A stretch of 14,897 bases of DNA from Elusimicrobiota bacterium (GTDB lineage: Bacteria; Elusimicrobiota; Elusimicrobia; UBA1565; UBA9628), in assembly GCA_023700845.1 (NCBI GenBank), contig JAMPYD010000014.1, positions 1-14,897 on the forward strand, in the 5' to 3' direction. Shown in pieces: positions 6,897-13,838 of this stretch. A program made the position numbers and the translations under genes. How positions within the stretch are numbered: the first letter of the stretch is position 1; each line of letters begins with the position of its first letter. The notes under the pieces were generated by a model. That model was not told the origin of the DNA and did not search any database. It saw only the letters and a list, made by a program, of their open reading frames with translations.

Positions 6897-7868
6897 ATGA
6901 GCCGCACGCGCGTCCTCCGTCCCGACGAGAAATCCCTGGCCCTGGCCGCCGGCCTCCTGCGCGACGGAGGCCTGGTCGCCTTCCCGACGGAGACCGTCTA
7001 CGGCCTCGGCGCGCGCGCCTACGACGCCGCGGCCGCGCGGCGCGTGTACAAGGCCAAGGGGCGGCCCTCGGACAACCCGCTGATCGTGCACGTCGCCGAC
7101 GAGGCCATGCTCGCGGACGTCGTGAAGCGGGTCACGCCGCTGGCGCGGAGGCTGATCGACGCGTTCTGGCCCGGCCCGCTGACCTTGATTCTCGAGAAAT
7201 CGGCGCGGGTGCCCGGAGCCGTGACCGCGGGCGGGCGCACCGTCGCCGTGCGCTGCCCCGGGCATCCCGCGGCGCGGGCCCTGATCCGCGCCCTGGGCGA
7301 GCCGATCGCCGCGCCCTCGGCGAACCTCTCGGGACGGCCGAGCCCGACGACCGCGGCGCACGTGCTGCGCGACCTGCGGGGGCGGGTGCCGCTGATCCTC
7401 GACGGGGGCCCATGCCGCAAGGGCCTCGAGTCGACGATCGTGGACGCGCGCGGCCTCCGCCCAGTCGTGCTGCGGCACGGAACGATCACCGGGGAGAGCC
7501 TCTCGCGCGCGGCCGGCGTCCCGCTGCGGGCTCCGGGCGGCTCGGCGCCCGCCTCGCCCGGCACCGGCCACCGCCACTACGCGCCCGCCTGCCGCGTGAT
7601 CCTGGCGCCGCCGGCGCTCGTGCGCCGGGGGGCGCTCGCCCTGGACGCCTCGGGCGACGGGCTCCTGCACCGGGCGCCGTGGCCGGGACGCCGCCCGGCG
7701 TTCGCCCGGCGGGTGCGCGGAGGCGCGTCCGCTTACGCGACCGCGCTGTTCTCGGCCCTGCGCGACGCGGAAGCCGCCGGCGTCAGGACGCTTTACGTCG
7801 AGACCGTGCCGGACCGGGGCGTGGGGCGCGCCGTGATGGACCGCCTGCGCCGCGCCGCGCGGCGCTGA
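6897..7868 (+). CDS. tsaC: L-threonylcarbamoyladenylate synthase (Sua5/TsaC type)
   Basis: This cytoplasmic enzyme makes threonylcarbamoyl-AMP from threonine, bicarbonate and ATP, the first step of the universal tRNA modification t6A37. The YrdC domain (about 12-205) shows FPTETVYGLGA (29-39), KAKGRPSDNPL (52-62, the conserved K..R..NPL nucleotide-binding motif), WPGPLT (91-96) and PSANLSG (140-146). A linker with SPGTGHRHYAP (220-230) leads into a C-terminal Sua5 domain (about 231-323). The 323-residue length is that of the longer Sua5 form, not short TsaC. Its start is fixed by TATAAT six nt upstream. Its 3' end overlaps the convergent histidine kinase gene by 86 bp. Confidence 0.95.
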   Translation: MSRTRVLRPDEKSLALAAGLLRDGGLVAFPTETVYGLGARAYDAAAARRVYKAKGRPSDNPLIVHVADEAMLADVVKRVTPLARRLIDAFWPGPLTLILEKSARVPGAVTAGGRTVAVRCPGHPAARALIRALGEPIAAPSANLSGRPSPTTAAHVLRDLRGRVPLILDGGPCRKGLESTIVDARGLRPVVLRHGTITGESLSRAAGVPLRAPGGSAPASPGTGHRHYAPACRVILAPPALVRRGALALDASGDGLLHRAPWPGRRPAFARRVRGGASAYATALFSALRDAEAAGVRTLYVETVPDRGVGRAVMDRLRRAARR

Positions 7869-9357
7869 CGCTGTCGGTCAAGTCGCGCGCGGTGAAGGGC
7901 TTCGGCAGAAACCCGGAGCCCCCGGCCAGGCCGCAGTCCTCGCGGCGCCGGCCCGACGTGAAGAGCACCCGGGCCCCCGGCTGCCGCCGGCGAAGGCGCT
8001 CGGCCAGCTCCGGCCCTCCCATCCGCGGCATCGCGACGTCGATCAGCAGAAGGTCGAAGAGGCCCTCGTTGGCTCCGTCGATGCGCAGGGCCTCGGCGGG
8101 ATCGCCGGCGGACAGGACCTCGTAGCCTTCGCGCTCGAGGCAGCGCACCGCGAAGCTCCGGATCAGATCGTCGTCGTCCACGACGAGCACCCGGCCGCGC
8201 CTGCCGCCCTTCGCCGGCGCCGCCCCGCGGGGCGGCTTGGGGGCGGGGACCGCCTCGGAGGAGAGCGGCCAGTAAACATGGAACGAGGCCCCTTCGCCCG
8301 GGGCGCTCTCCACCTCGATGCCGCCGTCGCAGCGCCGCACGGTTTCGGCGACCGTCGGCAGGCCCAGGCCGCTTCCGCTTTCCTTCGTCGTGAAGAAAGG
8401 CTCGAAGATGCGCGCCCGGACCTTTTCGGTCATCCCGACGCCCCGGTCGCGCACGGTCAGCCGCGCGCACGGGACTTCGATCCCCGCTCCTCCCCCGGGA
8501 GCCGCGCCGATTTCGACCGTCACGCGGCCGCCGTCGGGCATCGCCTCCCCGGCGTTGACGACGAGGTTGAGCAGGACCTGCTCGACGAGCCCCGGGTCGG
8601 CGAGGATGGGCGCCAGGGCCTTCGGCGCGATCAGCGCCAGCTCCACGCGCGGGGGCAGAAGCCGGCGGAGGATATCGCGCATGCCCGCGACGACGCCGAC
8701 GAGATCCACCGGCCGCGCCATGCCCCCGGGGCGCCGGCCGAACGACAGCAGCTGGCGCGTCAGCGCGGTGGCCCGCTCCCCCGCGCTGCGGATTTCCTCG
8801 GCGTCGACGCGGGACGGATGGCCCTTGGGAAGGTTCTCAAGCAGAAGCTCGGCGCAGCCGCGGATCGCGGAGAGGAGATTATTGAAGTCGTGAGCCACGC
8901 CGCCCGCGAGATACCCCATCGTCTCGAGCTTCTGCGCGCGATGGAGGCGCTCCTTGCTGCGCTTGATGTCCTCCGCGGCGTCGACAAGGTCGGTGATGTC
9001 CCGGATCACGCCGATGAGGTGCTGCTTTCCTGTCGGCGAGGTCCAGAGGGTCTTCCGGGTGACCAGCACGTGGGTCCGGCCCTTCGCGTCGGTCAGCATC
9101 TCCTCGTTGGAGTTCTCGCGGCCGGTCTCGAAGACGAGCTCGTCCTGGCGCCGGAACACCTCGGCCTGGGCCTTCGGGAAAAAATCGTAGTCCGACCTCC
9201 CCAGGATCTCCGCGCGCGGCCGTCCGAGCAGGGCGACGAAGGCCTCGTTGAACAGGACCCAGCGATGCTCGCGGTCCTTGACGAAAATGGGGTCGGCCAC
9301 CGAATCGATGAGGGATTCGAGGAAGCCGGATTCTCCGCTCGGCACGGGAATCTCCAT
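7783..9357 (-). CDS. PAS-domain hybrid histidine kinase with C-terminal receiver
   Basis: The 524-residue soluble sensor has four parts. A PAS domain (about 10-122) begins FLESLIDSVADPIFVKD. A HisKA-type dimerisation domain carries GGVAHDFNNLL (152-162) with phospho-acceptor H156. An ATPase domain shows the N box NLVVNAGEA (264-272), G1 DRGVGM (304-309), the F box EPFFTT (319-324) and G2 GSGLGL (328-333). A receiver domain (388-500) has D394-D397, phospho-acceptor D440 (LLLIDVAMP), T467 and K486. No transmembrane helix is present, so the signal is cytoplasmic. A basic Pro/Arg tail (501-524) follows. The ATG at 9357 is chosen because TAAACT lies 7 nt upstream. It diverges from a receiver-only gene, its likely partner. 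The receiver could equally act as a phosphate sink or relay. Confidence 0.93.
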   Translation of the reverse strand: MEIPVPSGESGFLESLIDSVADPIFVKDREHRWVLFNEAFVALLGRPRAEILGRSDYDFFPKAQAEVFRRQDELVFETGRENSNEEMLTDAKGRTHVLVTRKTLWTSPTGKQHLIGVIRDITDLVDAAEDIKRSKERLHRAQKLETMGYLAGGVAHDFNNLLSAIRGCAELLLENLPKGHPSRVDAEEIRSAGERATALTRQLLSFGRRPGGMARPVDLVGVVAGMRDILRRLLPPRVELALIAPKALAPILADPGLVEQVLLNLVVNAGEAMPDGGRVTVEIGAAPGGGAGIEVPCARLTVRDRGVGMTEKVRARIFEPFFTTKESGSGLGLPTVAETVRRCDGGIEVESAPGEGASFHVYWPLSSEAVPAPKPPRGAAPAKGGRRGRVLVVDDDDLIRSFAVRCLEREGYEVLSAGDPAEALRIDGANEGLFDLLLIDVAMPRMGGPELAERLRRRQPGARVLFTSGRRREDCGLAGGSGFLPKPFTARDLTDSVSAARRGAGGPSRRAPRPGPARSRRKAS

Positions 9358-9364
9358 CCCGTTC

Positions 9365-9393
9365 AGTTTAGCCTCCGCCCCCCTTCCCCGCAA
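9365..9393 (-). promoter_or_regulatory. Promoter of the histidine kinase gene, leaderless
   Basis: The minus strand has TTGCGG (9393-9388), 17 bp, TAAACT (9370-9365), then 7 nt to the ATG at 9357. Only the three G bases before the ATG resemble a ribosome site, and they are too close to it to work as a normal Shine-Dalgarno. Confidence 0.6.
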
Positions 9394-9415
9394 GCGCGAA
9401 ACGGTCACACTCCAC

Positions 9416-9444
9416 TTGACGCCGCATTCGCGCGCGCCTATGCT
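9416..9444 (+). promoter_or_regulatory. Sigma-70-type promoter of the receiver gene, leaderless
   Basis: TTGACG (9416-9421), a 17-bp spacer, TATGCT (9439-9444) and 7 nt lead to the ATG at 9452. The earlier in-frame ATG at 9440 lies inside the -10 box and is therefore unlikely to be transcribed. The divergent kinase promoter is separate: its -35 is 22 bp away. Confidence 0.75.
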
Positions 9445-9451
9445 CTACGGG

Positions 9452-9838
9452 ATGGCGAAGATTCTGGTGGTCGACGACGAGGTGTCCCTGACCGAGGTGC
9501 TGCGGGAATGCCTGCGGGGCGAGGGCCATAGCGTCGTGGTTTGCCACGATTCGACGGCGGCCGAACGGACGGCTCTCGAGGAGAGCCCCGACCTCGCGCT
9601 CATCGACTATCAGATGCCGCGCAAGACCGGGGTCCAGCTCCTCTCCGACCTGCGCGCCCGGGAGGAGACTCGCCTGCTTCCCGTGCTCCTCATCAGCGGC
9701 ACCGAGGCCGTGCGCTTCGCGGGCCAGATTCCCCCCGAGCCGCGCGTGCGCTTCCTCGTCAAGCCCCTGGACCTGGACGTCCTCCTGACGATGGTCCGGG
9801 AGATGCTCGATCCGAACAGCTGGTCCGCGGGCATCTAG
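9452..9838 (+). CDS. Single-domain (CheY-like) response regulator
   Basis: The 128-residue protein is one receiver domain without an output domain. It begins MAKILVVDDE, giving the acidic pair D8/D9. The phospho-acceptor is D52 in ALIDYQMPRKTG, the signalling Ser is S82 (LLISGTE) and the conserved Lys is K104 (LVKPL). It ends about ten residues after the last helix. It is divergently placed to the hybrid kinase, its obvious candidate phosphodonor, and is followed after 3 bp by a TauE/SafE permease gene, so the two are probably one transcript. Such proteins work by protein-protein contact, for example on a motor, another kinase, or an enzyme. Confidence 0.9.
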   Translation: MAKILVVDDEVSLTEVLRECLRGEGHSVVVCHDSTAAERTALEESPDLALIDYQMPRKTGVQLLSDLRAREETRLLPVLLISGTEAVRFAGQIPPEPRVRFLVKPLDLDVLLTMVREMLDPNSWSAGI

Positions 9839-9841
9839 GCC

Positions 9842-10555
9842 TTGCTGACGCTCTCGGTCTTCGCCGTCGCGTTCCTTTATTCGTGCGTGGGCCACGCGGG
9901 CGCGTCCGGTTACATCGCCGCGATGACCCTGTACGGCCTGGCGCCCGGCGAGATCAAGCCCACGGCGCTCGCCCTCAACATCCTCGTCGCGTCGGTCGCG
10001 ACCTGGCAGTTCCGGCGCGCGGGACATTTCTCCGGGCGCCTGTTCTGGCCGCTCGCGCTGGCCTCGGTCCCGTGCGCGTTCCTCGGCGGCTGGCTCAACC
10101 TGCCGACCCATGCCTTCAAGGTCGCCGTCGGCCTCGTCCTGCTGTTCTCCGCCGCCCGCTTCCTCTTCGATCCTCCGGCCGAGCGCGCGGCGAGGCATCC
10201 CTCCCTGCCGGCGTCTCTCGGCGTCGGCGCGGGCCTCGGCCTGCTCTCCGGCCTCACCGGGACGGGCGGCGGGATCTTCCTCACCCCGCTCGGGATCTTC
10301 CTGCGCTGGGACGCGACCAAGACGATCGCGGCGGTCTCCGCCGCGTTCATCCTCGTCAATTCCGCGGCGGGCCTCGCCGGGCATCTGGCGCGCATTCGCT
10401 CCTTTCCCGAGGCGGCGCCGGCCCTCGCCGTCGCGGCCCTGGCCGGCGGGGCCGCGGGCTCCTATCTCGGCAGCGCGCGCCTGCCCCACGCCGCGATCAA
10501 GCGCCTCCTGGCGGTCGTCCTCGCCATCGCCGGCTTCAAGCTGATTTTCGCCTGA
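9842..10555 (+). CDS. TauE/SafE family membrane permease (putative anion/sulfite exporter)
   Basis: The 237-residue polytopic protein has about seven or eight hydrophobic helices arranged in two related halves, as in the TauE/SafE family (sulfite, sulfonate or organic-anion export). The N-terminal half has SCVGHAGASGYIAAM, and the second half has the related SGLTGTGGGIFLTPLG, the family's Gly-rich repeat. The SVAATWQFRR-like segment (ASVATWQF) and DATKTIAAVSA fit the same family. No ATG is available near the N-terminus, so TTG at 9842 is used; it sits 3 bp after the receiver stop, which suggests translational coupling. The ribosome site is poor. Substrate cannot be inferred. The pairing with a CheY-like gene is unusual. 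Confidence 0.85.
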   Translation: MLTLSVFAVAFLYSCVGHAGASGYIAAMTLYGLAPGEIKPTALALNILVASVATWQFRRAGHFSGRLFWPLALASVPCAFLGGWLNLPTHAFKVAVGLVLLFSAARFLFDPPAERAARHPSLPASLGVGAGLGLLSGLTGTGGGIFLTPLGIFLRWDATKTIAAVSAAFILVNSAAGLAGHLARIRSFPEAAPALAVAALAGGAAGSYLGSARLPHAAIKRLLAVVLAIAGFKLIFA

Positions 10556-10560
10556 ACCGC

Positions 10561-10566
10561 TATAAT
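10561..10566 (+). promoter_or_regulatory. -10 box of the DUF486 gene, leaderless
   Basis: A perfect TATAAT is followed by 6 nt and the ATG at 10573. The box begins 5 bp after the stop of the TauE gene, so this gene can be transcribed independently. No good -35 hexamer is seen (TTCAAG at 10535-10540 is 20 bp away). No Shine-Dalgarno sequence is present. Confidence 0.65.
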
Positions 10567-10572
10567 CGGACC

Positions 10573-10926
10573 ATGCCCGTCATCGCCAAGACCGCCGGAC
10601 TGCTCGCGCTCTCCAACATCTTCATGACCTTCGCCTGGTACGCGCACCTGCGCAACCTGAGCGGCTCGAAGTGGTACGTCGCCGCCTTGATCAGCTGGGG
10701 CATCGCGCTGTTCGAGTACCTGCTTCAGGTCCCGGCCAACCGCATCGGCTACACGCAGATGAGCCTCGGCCAGCTGAAAATCATGCAGGAGGTCATCACC
10801 TTGAGCGTGTTCGTCCCGTTCTCGGTGCTGTACATGAAGGACGCCCTGCGCCTCGACTACCTGTGGGCGGCGCTGTGCCTGCTGGGCGCGGTGTACTTCA
10901 TCTTCCGCGGCGCGGTCCCCGCCTAA
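10573..10926 (+). CDS. DUF486 (DMT-like) small membrane protein
   Basis: This 117-residue protein has four hydrophobic helices and matches the DUF486 family, a half-size relative of the drug/metabolite transporter group. Recognisable stretches are LSNIFMTFAWYAHLRNL near the start, ISWGIALFEYLLQVPANRIGY in the middle and QEVITLSVFVPFSVLYMKD before the last helix. The length is normal for the family. Function is not established; a dimeric small-molecule transporter is plausible. The start is fixed by TATAAT six nt upstream. The TAA stop (10924-10926) overlaps the stop of the convergent thioredoxin gene. Confidence 0.9.
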   Translation: MPVIAKTAGLLALSNIFMTFAWYAHLRNLSGSKWYVAALISWGIALFEYLLQVPANRIGYTQMSLGQLKIMQEVITLSVFVPFSVLYMKDALRLDYLWAALCLLGAVYFIFRGAVPA

Positions 10927-11153
10927 AGCCAGCCGAGGACCTTTTCGCGGCTCGGCAGGCCGCCGGAATGCACGACCTTGCCGTCGACCACGACTCCCGG
11001 CGTGGAGAGGATGCCGTAGCCGGCGATGGCGGCGAGGTCCTCGACCTTCTCCAGGCGGATCTCCACGCCCTTCGCCTTCGCGGCGTCGGCGATCAGCGAC
11101 ATCGTCGCCTTGCAGTTGGCGCAGCCGGCGCCCAGAACCTTGATGTCCTTCAT
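10923..11153 (-). CDS. Small thioredoxin-like protein, last gene of the ars operon
   Basis: The 76-residue product is a minimal thioredoxin fold of the redox-active disulfide protein type. It has the active site GCANCK with C11 and C14, the cis-proline in LSTPGVVVDG (P52) and no signal peptide, so it is cytoplasmic. The start has a good ribosome site, AGGAG 6 nt before the ATG, which overlaps the stop codon of the upstream permease. This small thioredoxin is commonly found next to ArsP/YraQ-type permeases. Here it could also reduce ArsC, whose family depends on thioredoxin; which of the two it serves is inference. Confidence 0.9.
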   Translation of the reverse strand: MKDIKVLGAGCANCKATMSLIADAAKAKGVEIRLEKVEDLAAIAGYGILSTPGVVVDGKVVHSGGLPSREKVLGWL

Positions 11154-11162
11154 GTCGATCTC

Positions 11163-12197
11163 CTAAAGCACGGCGTTGAACACGAACCCGACCAGCATGA
11201 TCCCGGCCGCGACCGTCCCCGCGAAGACCGCGATCAGGCGCGGCTTGAGGACCTTGCGTAGGATGATCATCTCCGGCGCGGACAGGGCGATGACGCTCAT
11301 CATGAAGGCGAGGACCGTCCCCAGGGCCGCGCCCTTGGCCAGCAGCGCCTGGACCACCGGTATGATGCCGGCCGCGTTGGAGTACATGGGCACGCCCAGC
11401 GCCACGGCGGCGGGCACCGACCACCAGACGCCTTCGCCCATGAACGACGCCAGGAAATCCCGCGGAACGTAGCCGTGGATGCCGGCCCCGAGGGCCACGC
11501 CGAGAAGGATGTAAGGCCAGACCTTGCCGACGATCTCGCGGTCATGCGCGAGGCCCGCCTGGATGCGCTCGGCCCAGGTCATGGCCTCGTCCGCCTCCCC
11601 CGCCCCCGGGCGGCTGTTCTGGAGGGCGCGCACCCAGTCCTCCAGATGACTTTCCATGCCCAGCCAGCCGATCGTCATGCCGGCGGCGATCGCCACGGAG
11701 AGCCCCAGCGCCAGATACAGGCCCGCGACCTTCCAGCCCAGCATGCCGAACAGCATCGTCAGCGCGACCTCGTTGACCATGGGCGCGGCGATCAAGAAGG
11801 AAAAGGTCACGCCCAGCGGCACGCCCGCCTGCAGGAAGCCGATGAACAGCGGCACGGCCGAGCAGGAGCAGAACGGCGTGACCACGCCCAGCCCCGCGGC
11901 CATGACGTTGCCGATCCCGAGGCGGCGGCCGGAGAGCAAGGCGCGCGTGCGTTCCGGAGACACGAAGGTATGAATCACCCCCATGACGAACACGATGAGG
12001 GCCAGCAGCAGGATCACCTTGGGGGCTTCGTACACGAAGAAGCCCAGCGCGGATCCCCAATGAGAAGCCGGGTTCGCGCCGGCGAGTCGCACCACGGCGC
12101 CGGACAACTCGGCGAGATGCGCGTAGGCCAGCCACCAGACGGCGGCGGCGAGCGCGGTCGCCGTCAACGCCCGGGCGCTGGCCGCTTTCGCGTTCAT
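11163..12197 (-). CDS. ArsP/YraQ-type permease (DUF318), putative organoarsenical or arsenic exporter
   Basis: The 344-residue polytopic membrane protein has two clusters of about four helices separated by a hydrophilic loop (about 182-222). The hallmark TPFCSCSAVPLF (107-118) gives the Cys pair C110/C112, and SAPEMIILRKVLK (306-318) is the matching conserved segment of the second half. Characterised ArsP proteins export trivalent organoarsenicals, using Cys residues for binding. The position in an ars operon supports an arsenic-related role, but the family is broad and YraQ-like members have unknown substrates. The gene begins 7 bp after the DUF3365 stop without a clear ribosome site, so coupling is likely. 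Confidence 0.88.
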   Translation of the reverse strand: MNAKAASARALTATALAAAVWWLAYAHLAELSGAVVRLAGANPASHWGSALGFFVYEAPKVILLLALIVFVMGVIHTFVSPERTRALLSGRRLGIGNVMAAGLGVVTPFCSCSAVPLFIGFLQAGVPLGVTFSFLIAAPMVNEVALTMLFGMLGWKVAGLYLALGLSVAIAAGMTIGWLGMESHLEDWVRALQNSRPGAGEADEAMTWAERIQAGLAHDREIVGKVWPYILLGVALGAGIHGYVPRDFLASFMGEGVWWSVPAAVALGVPMYSNAAGIIPVVQALLAKGAALGTVLAFMMSVIALSAPEMIILRKVLKPRLIAVFAGTVAAGIMLVGFVFNAVL

Positions 12198-12204
12198 GAC
12201 GGGG

Positions 12205-12783
12205 TCAAAGCGGACGCTTGATGCTGAAGCCGCCGCGGATCTGGCCCAGCGTGTAGCCGGCGGCCCTGTCGTGGGGGTATGAAGACTTCAGCGCATCCCG
12301 CACGTCCCGCGGGACGTCCGCATCGGTCCCATGGCACCGGAGACACGCGCCCTGAGTCGGAATCGCCTTCATGTACCGGTAGAACCGGCCCTGAGGCTCC
12401 TCGACGACCTCGGCGTGCTCCAGGTCGGCCGATTTTCCCTTTTCCATGCGCTTCGCGAAGTCCGCGAGGACCTTCTGCTCCCACGCGTCGGGCAGCCCCA
12501 GCGCGGGATTGCGCGTTTTGAGCGAGACCCGGCTCACTTTCCAGCCGGTCTTGCGCGAGAGCTCGGCGGCGATCGCGGGCGCCGCGTCGCGGCACACCCC
12601 GATCGCCGAGGCGGGGCCGCCGGCCTTCATCTCCTTCTGCAGTTCGCCGCCCAGCCGCGCGGCCAGCTCCGTCACGACCTTGCGGCTTTCTTCCTGGAAA
12701 CGATCCAGGTCCTCGGCCGCGGCGGCGACGGCGCCCGCGGCGAGCAGCAGGGAAGCGAGCAGGAACGGCGTCTTTCTCATCAT
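12205..12783 (-). CDS. Exported c-type heme protein, DUF3365 (Tll0287-like)
   Basis: The 192-residue protein has a signal peptide (1 to about 23) and one c-type heme site CLRCH (147-151). It ends in the family's typical YPHDRAAGYTLGQIRGGFSIK (170-189, written here only in part: YPHDRAAGY and LRGAFS-like QIRGGFS). C64 in IGVCRDAAP matches the conserved Cys of this family; from memory, the studied member Tll0287 uses a Cys/His axial pair, so C64 and H151 are candidate ligands. It should lie in the periplasm. The start at 12783 has GGGAGG at a good distance and overlaps the acr3 stop (ATGATGA). It is not a standard ars gene, and its presence inside this operon is the oddest feature of the set. 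Redox or sensing roles are possible. Confidence 0.85.
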   Translation of the reverse strand: MMRKTPFLLASLLLAAGAVAAAAEDLDRFQEESRKVVTELAARLGGELQKEMKAGGPASAIGVCRDAAPAIAAELSRKTGWKVSRVSLKTRNPALGLPDAWEQKVLADFAKRMEKGKSADLEHAEVVEEPQGRFYRYMKAIPTQGACLRCHGTDADVPRDVRDALKSSYPHDRAAGYTLGQIRGGFSIKRPL

Positions 12784-13838
12784 CGGGCCCTCCCGGAATC
12801 CACGGCGAATGAATATCGTTTACGGAAGTGCAACGATGCGTCCACGAGCAGGATCAGGGCCGGGACCTCGACGAGCGGGCCGATGACGGCCGCGAAGGCC
12901 TGGCCGGAGTCGATGCCGAACACGGCGACGGCGACCGCGATGGCGAGCTCGAAGTTGTTGCTCGCCGCGGTGAAGGACAAGGTCGCCGTCTTGGGGTAAT
13001 CGGCGCCGGCCTTGCGGCTCAGCCAGAAGCTCAGCAGGAACATGACGGCGAAGTAGATCAGCAGCGGGACCGCGATGCGCAGGACGTCGAACGGAAGGCT
13101 CACGATCAGCTTGCCCTTGAGGCTGAACATCACGACGATGGTGAAGAGCAGGGACAGCAAGGTCAGCGGGCTCACGCGCGGGATGAAGACCGTCTCGTAC
13201 CACTCGCGCCCCTTGAGGCGGAGCATGGCCCAACGGGTCGCCATCCCCGCGACGAACGGGATGCCGAGGTAGATGGCCACGCTCTCCGCGATCTGGAGCA
13301 TGCTCACGTTCACGGCGGCCCCGGCCAGGCCGAGCGCCGGCAGGAGGACGCCGATGAAGAACCAGGCGTAGACGCTGAAGAACAGCACCTGGAAAACGCT
13401 GTTGAAGGCCACGAGCCCGGCCGCGTACTGCGTGTCGCCCTCGGCCAGCTCGTTCCAGACGATGACCATGGCGATGCAGCGCGCCAGGCCGATCATGATC
13501 AGGCCGACCATGTACTCGGGATAGCCGCGCAGGAAGATCACCGCCAGCGCGAACATCAGGACCGGGCCGATGACCCAGTTCTGCGCGAGGGACAGCGCCA
13601 GGACCTTCTTGTCGCGGAACACTTCGCCCAATTCCTCGTAGCGGACCTTGGCCAGCGGCGGGTACATCATCAGGATGAGACCGAGGGCGATCGGGATGTT
13701 CGTCGTCCCGGCCTGGAAGCGGTTGACGAAGGCGGGCACATCGGGAAGGAAGAAGCCGAGCCCCACGCCGAGCGCCATCGCGGCGAAGATCCAGCCCGTG
13801 AGGTAGCGGTCGAGGAAGGAAAGCCGCGAGGCGCTCAT
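12780..13838 (-). CDS. acr3: Arsenite efflux transporter Acr3
   Basis: The 352-residue membrane protein has ten hydrophobic segments and the conserved sequence of the ACR3 (BASS-related) arsenite exporter family. Diagnostic parts are MMYPPLAKVRYEEL (57-70), NWVIGPVLMF (87-96), GLARCIAMVIVWNELA (117-132), and SFTAASNNFELAIAVAV (288-304). C121 matches the essential membrane Cys of characterised Acr3, and E297/E324 are conserved acidic residues in the C-terminal half. It exports As(III) driven by the proton gradient. The ATG overlaps the arsC stop (ATGA) and its own stop overlaps the next start, so it sits in the middle of a tightly coupled operon. Confidence 0.96.
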   Translation of the reverse strand: MSASRLSFLDRYLTGWIFAAMALGVGLGFFLPDVPAFVNRFQAGTTNIPIALGLILMMYPPLAKVRYEELGEVFRDKKVLALSLAQNWVIGPVLMFALAVIFLRGYPEYMVGLIMIGLARCIAMVIVWNELAEGDTQYAAGLVAFNSVFQVLFFSVYAWFFIGVLLPALGLAGAAVNVSMLQIAESVAIYLGIPFVAGMATRWAMLRLKGREWYETVFIPRVSPLTLLSLLFTIVVMFSLKGKLIVSLPFDVLRIAVPLLIYFAVMFLLSFWLSRKAGADYPKTATLSFTAASNNFELAIAVAVAVFGIDSGQAFAAVIGPLVEVPALILLVDASLHFRKRYSFAVDSGRAR

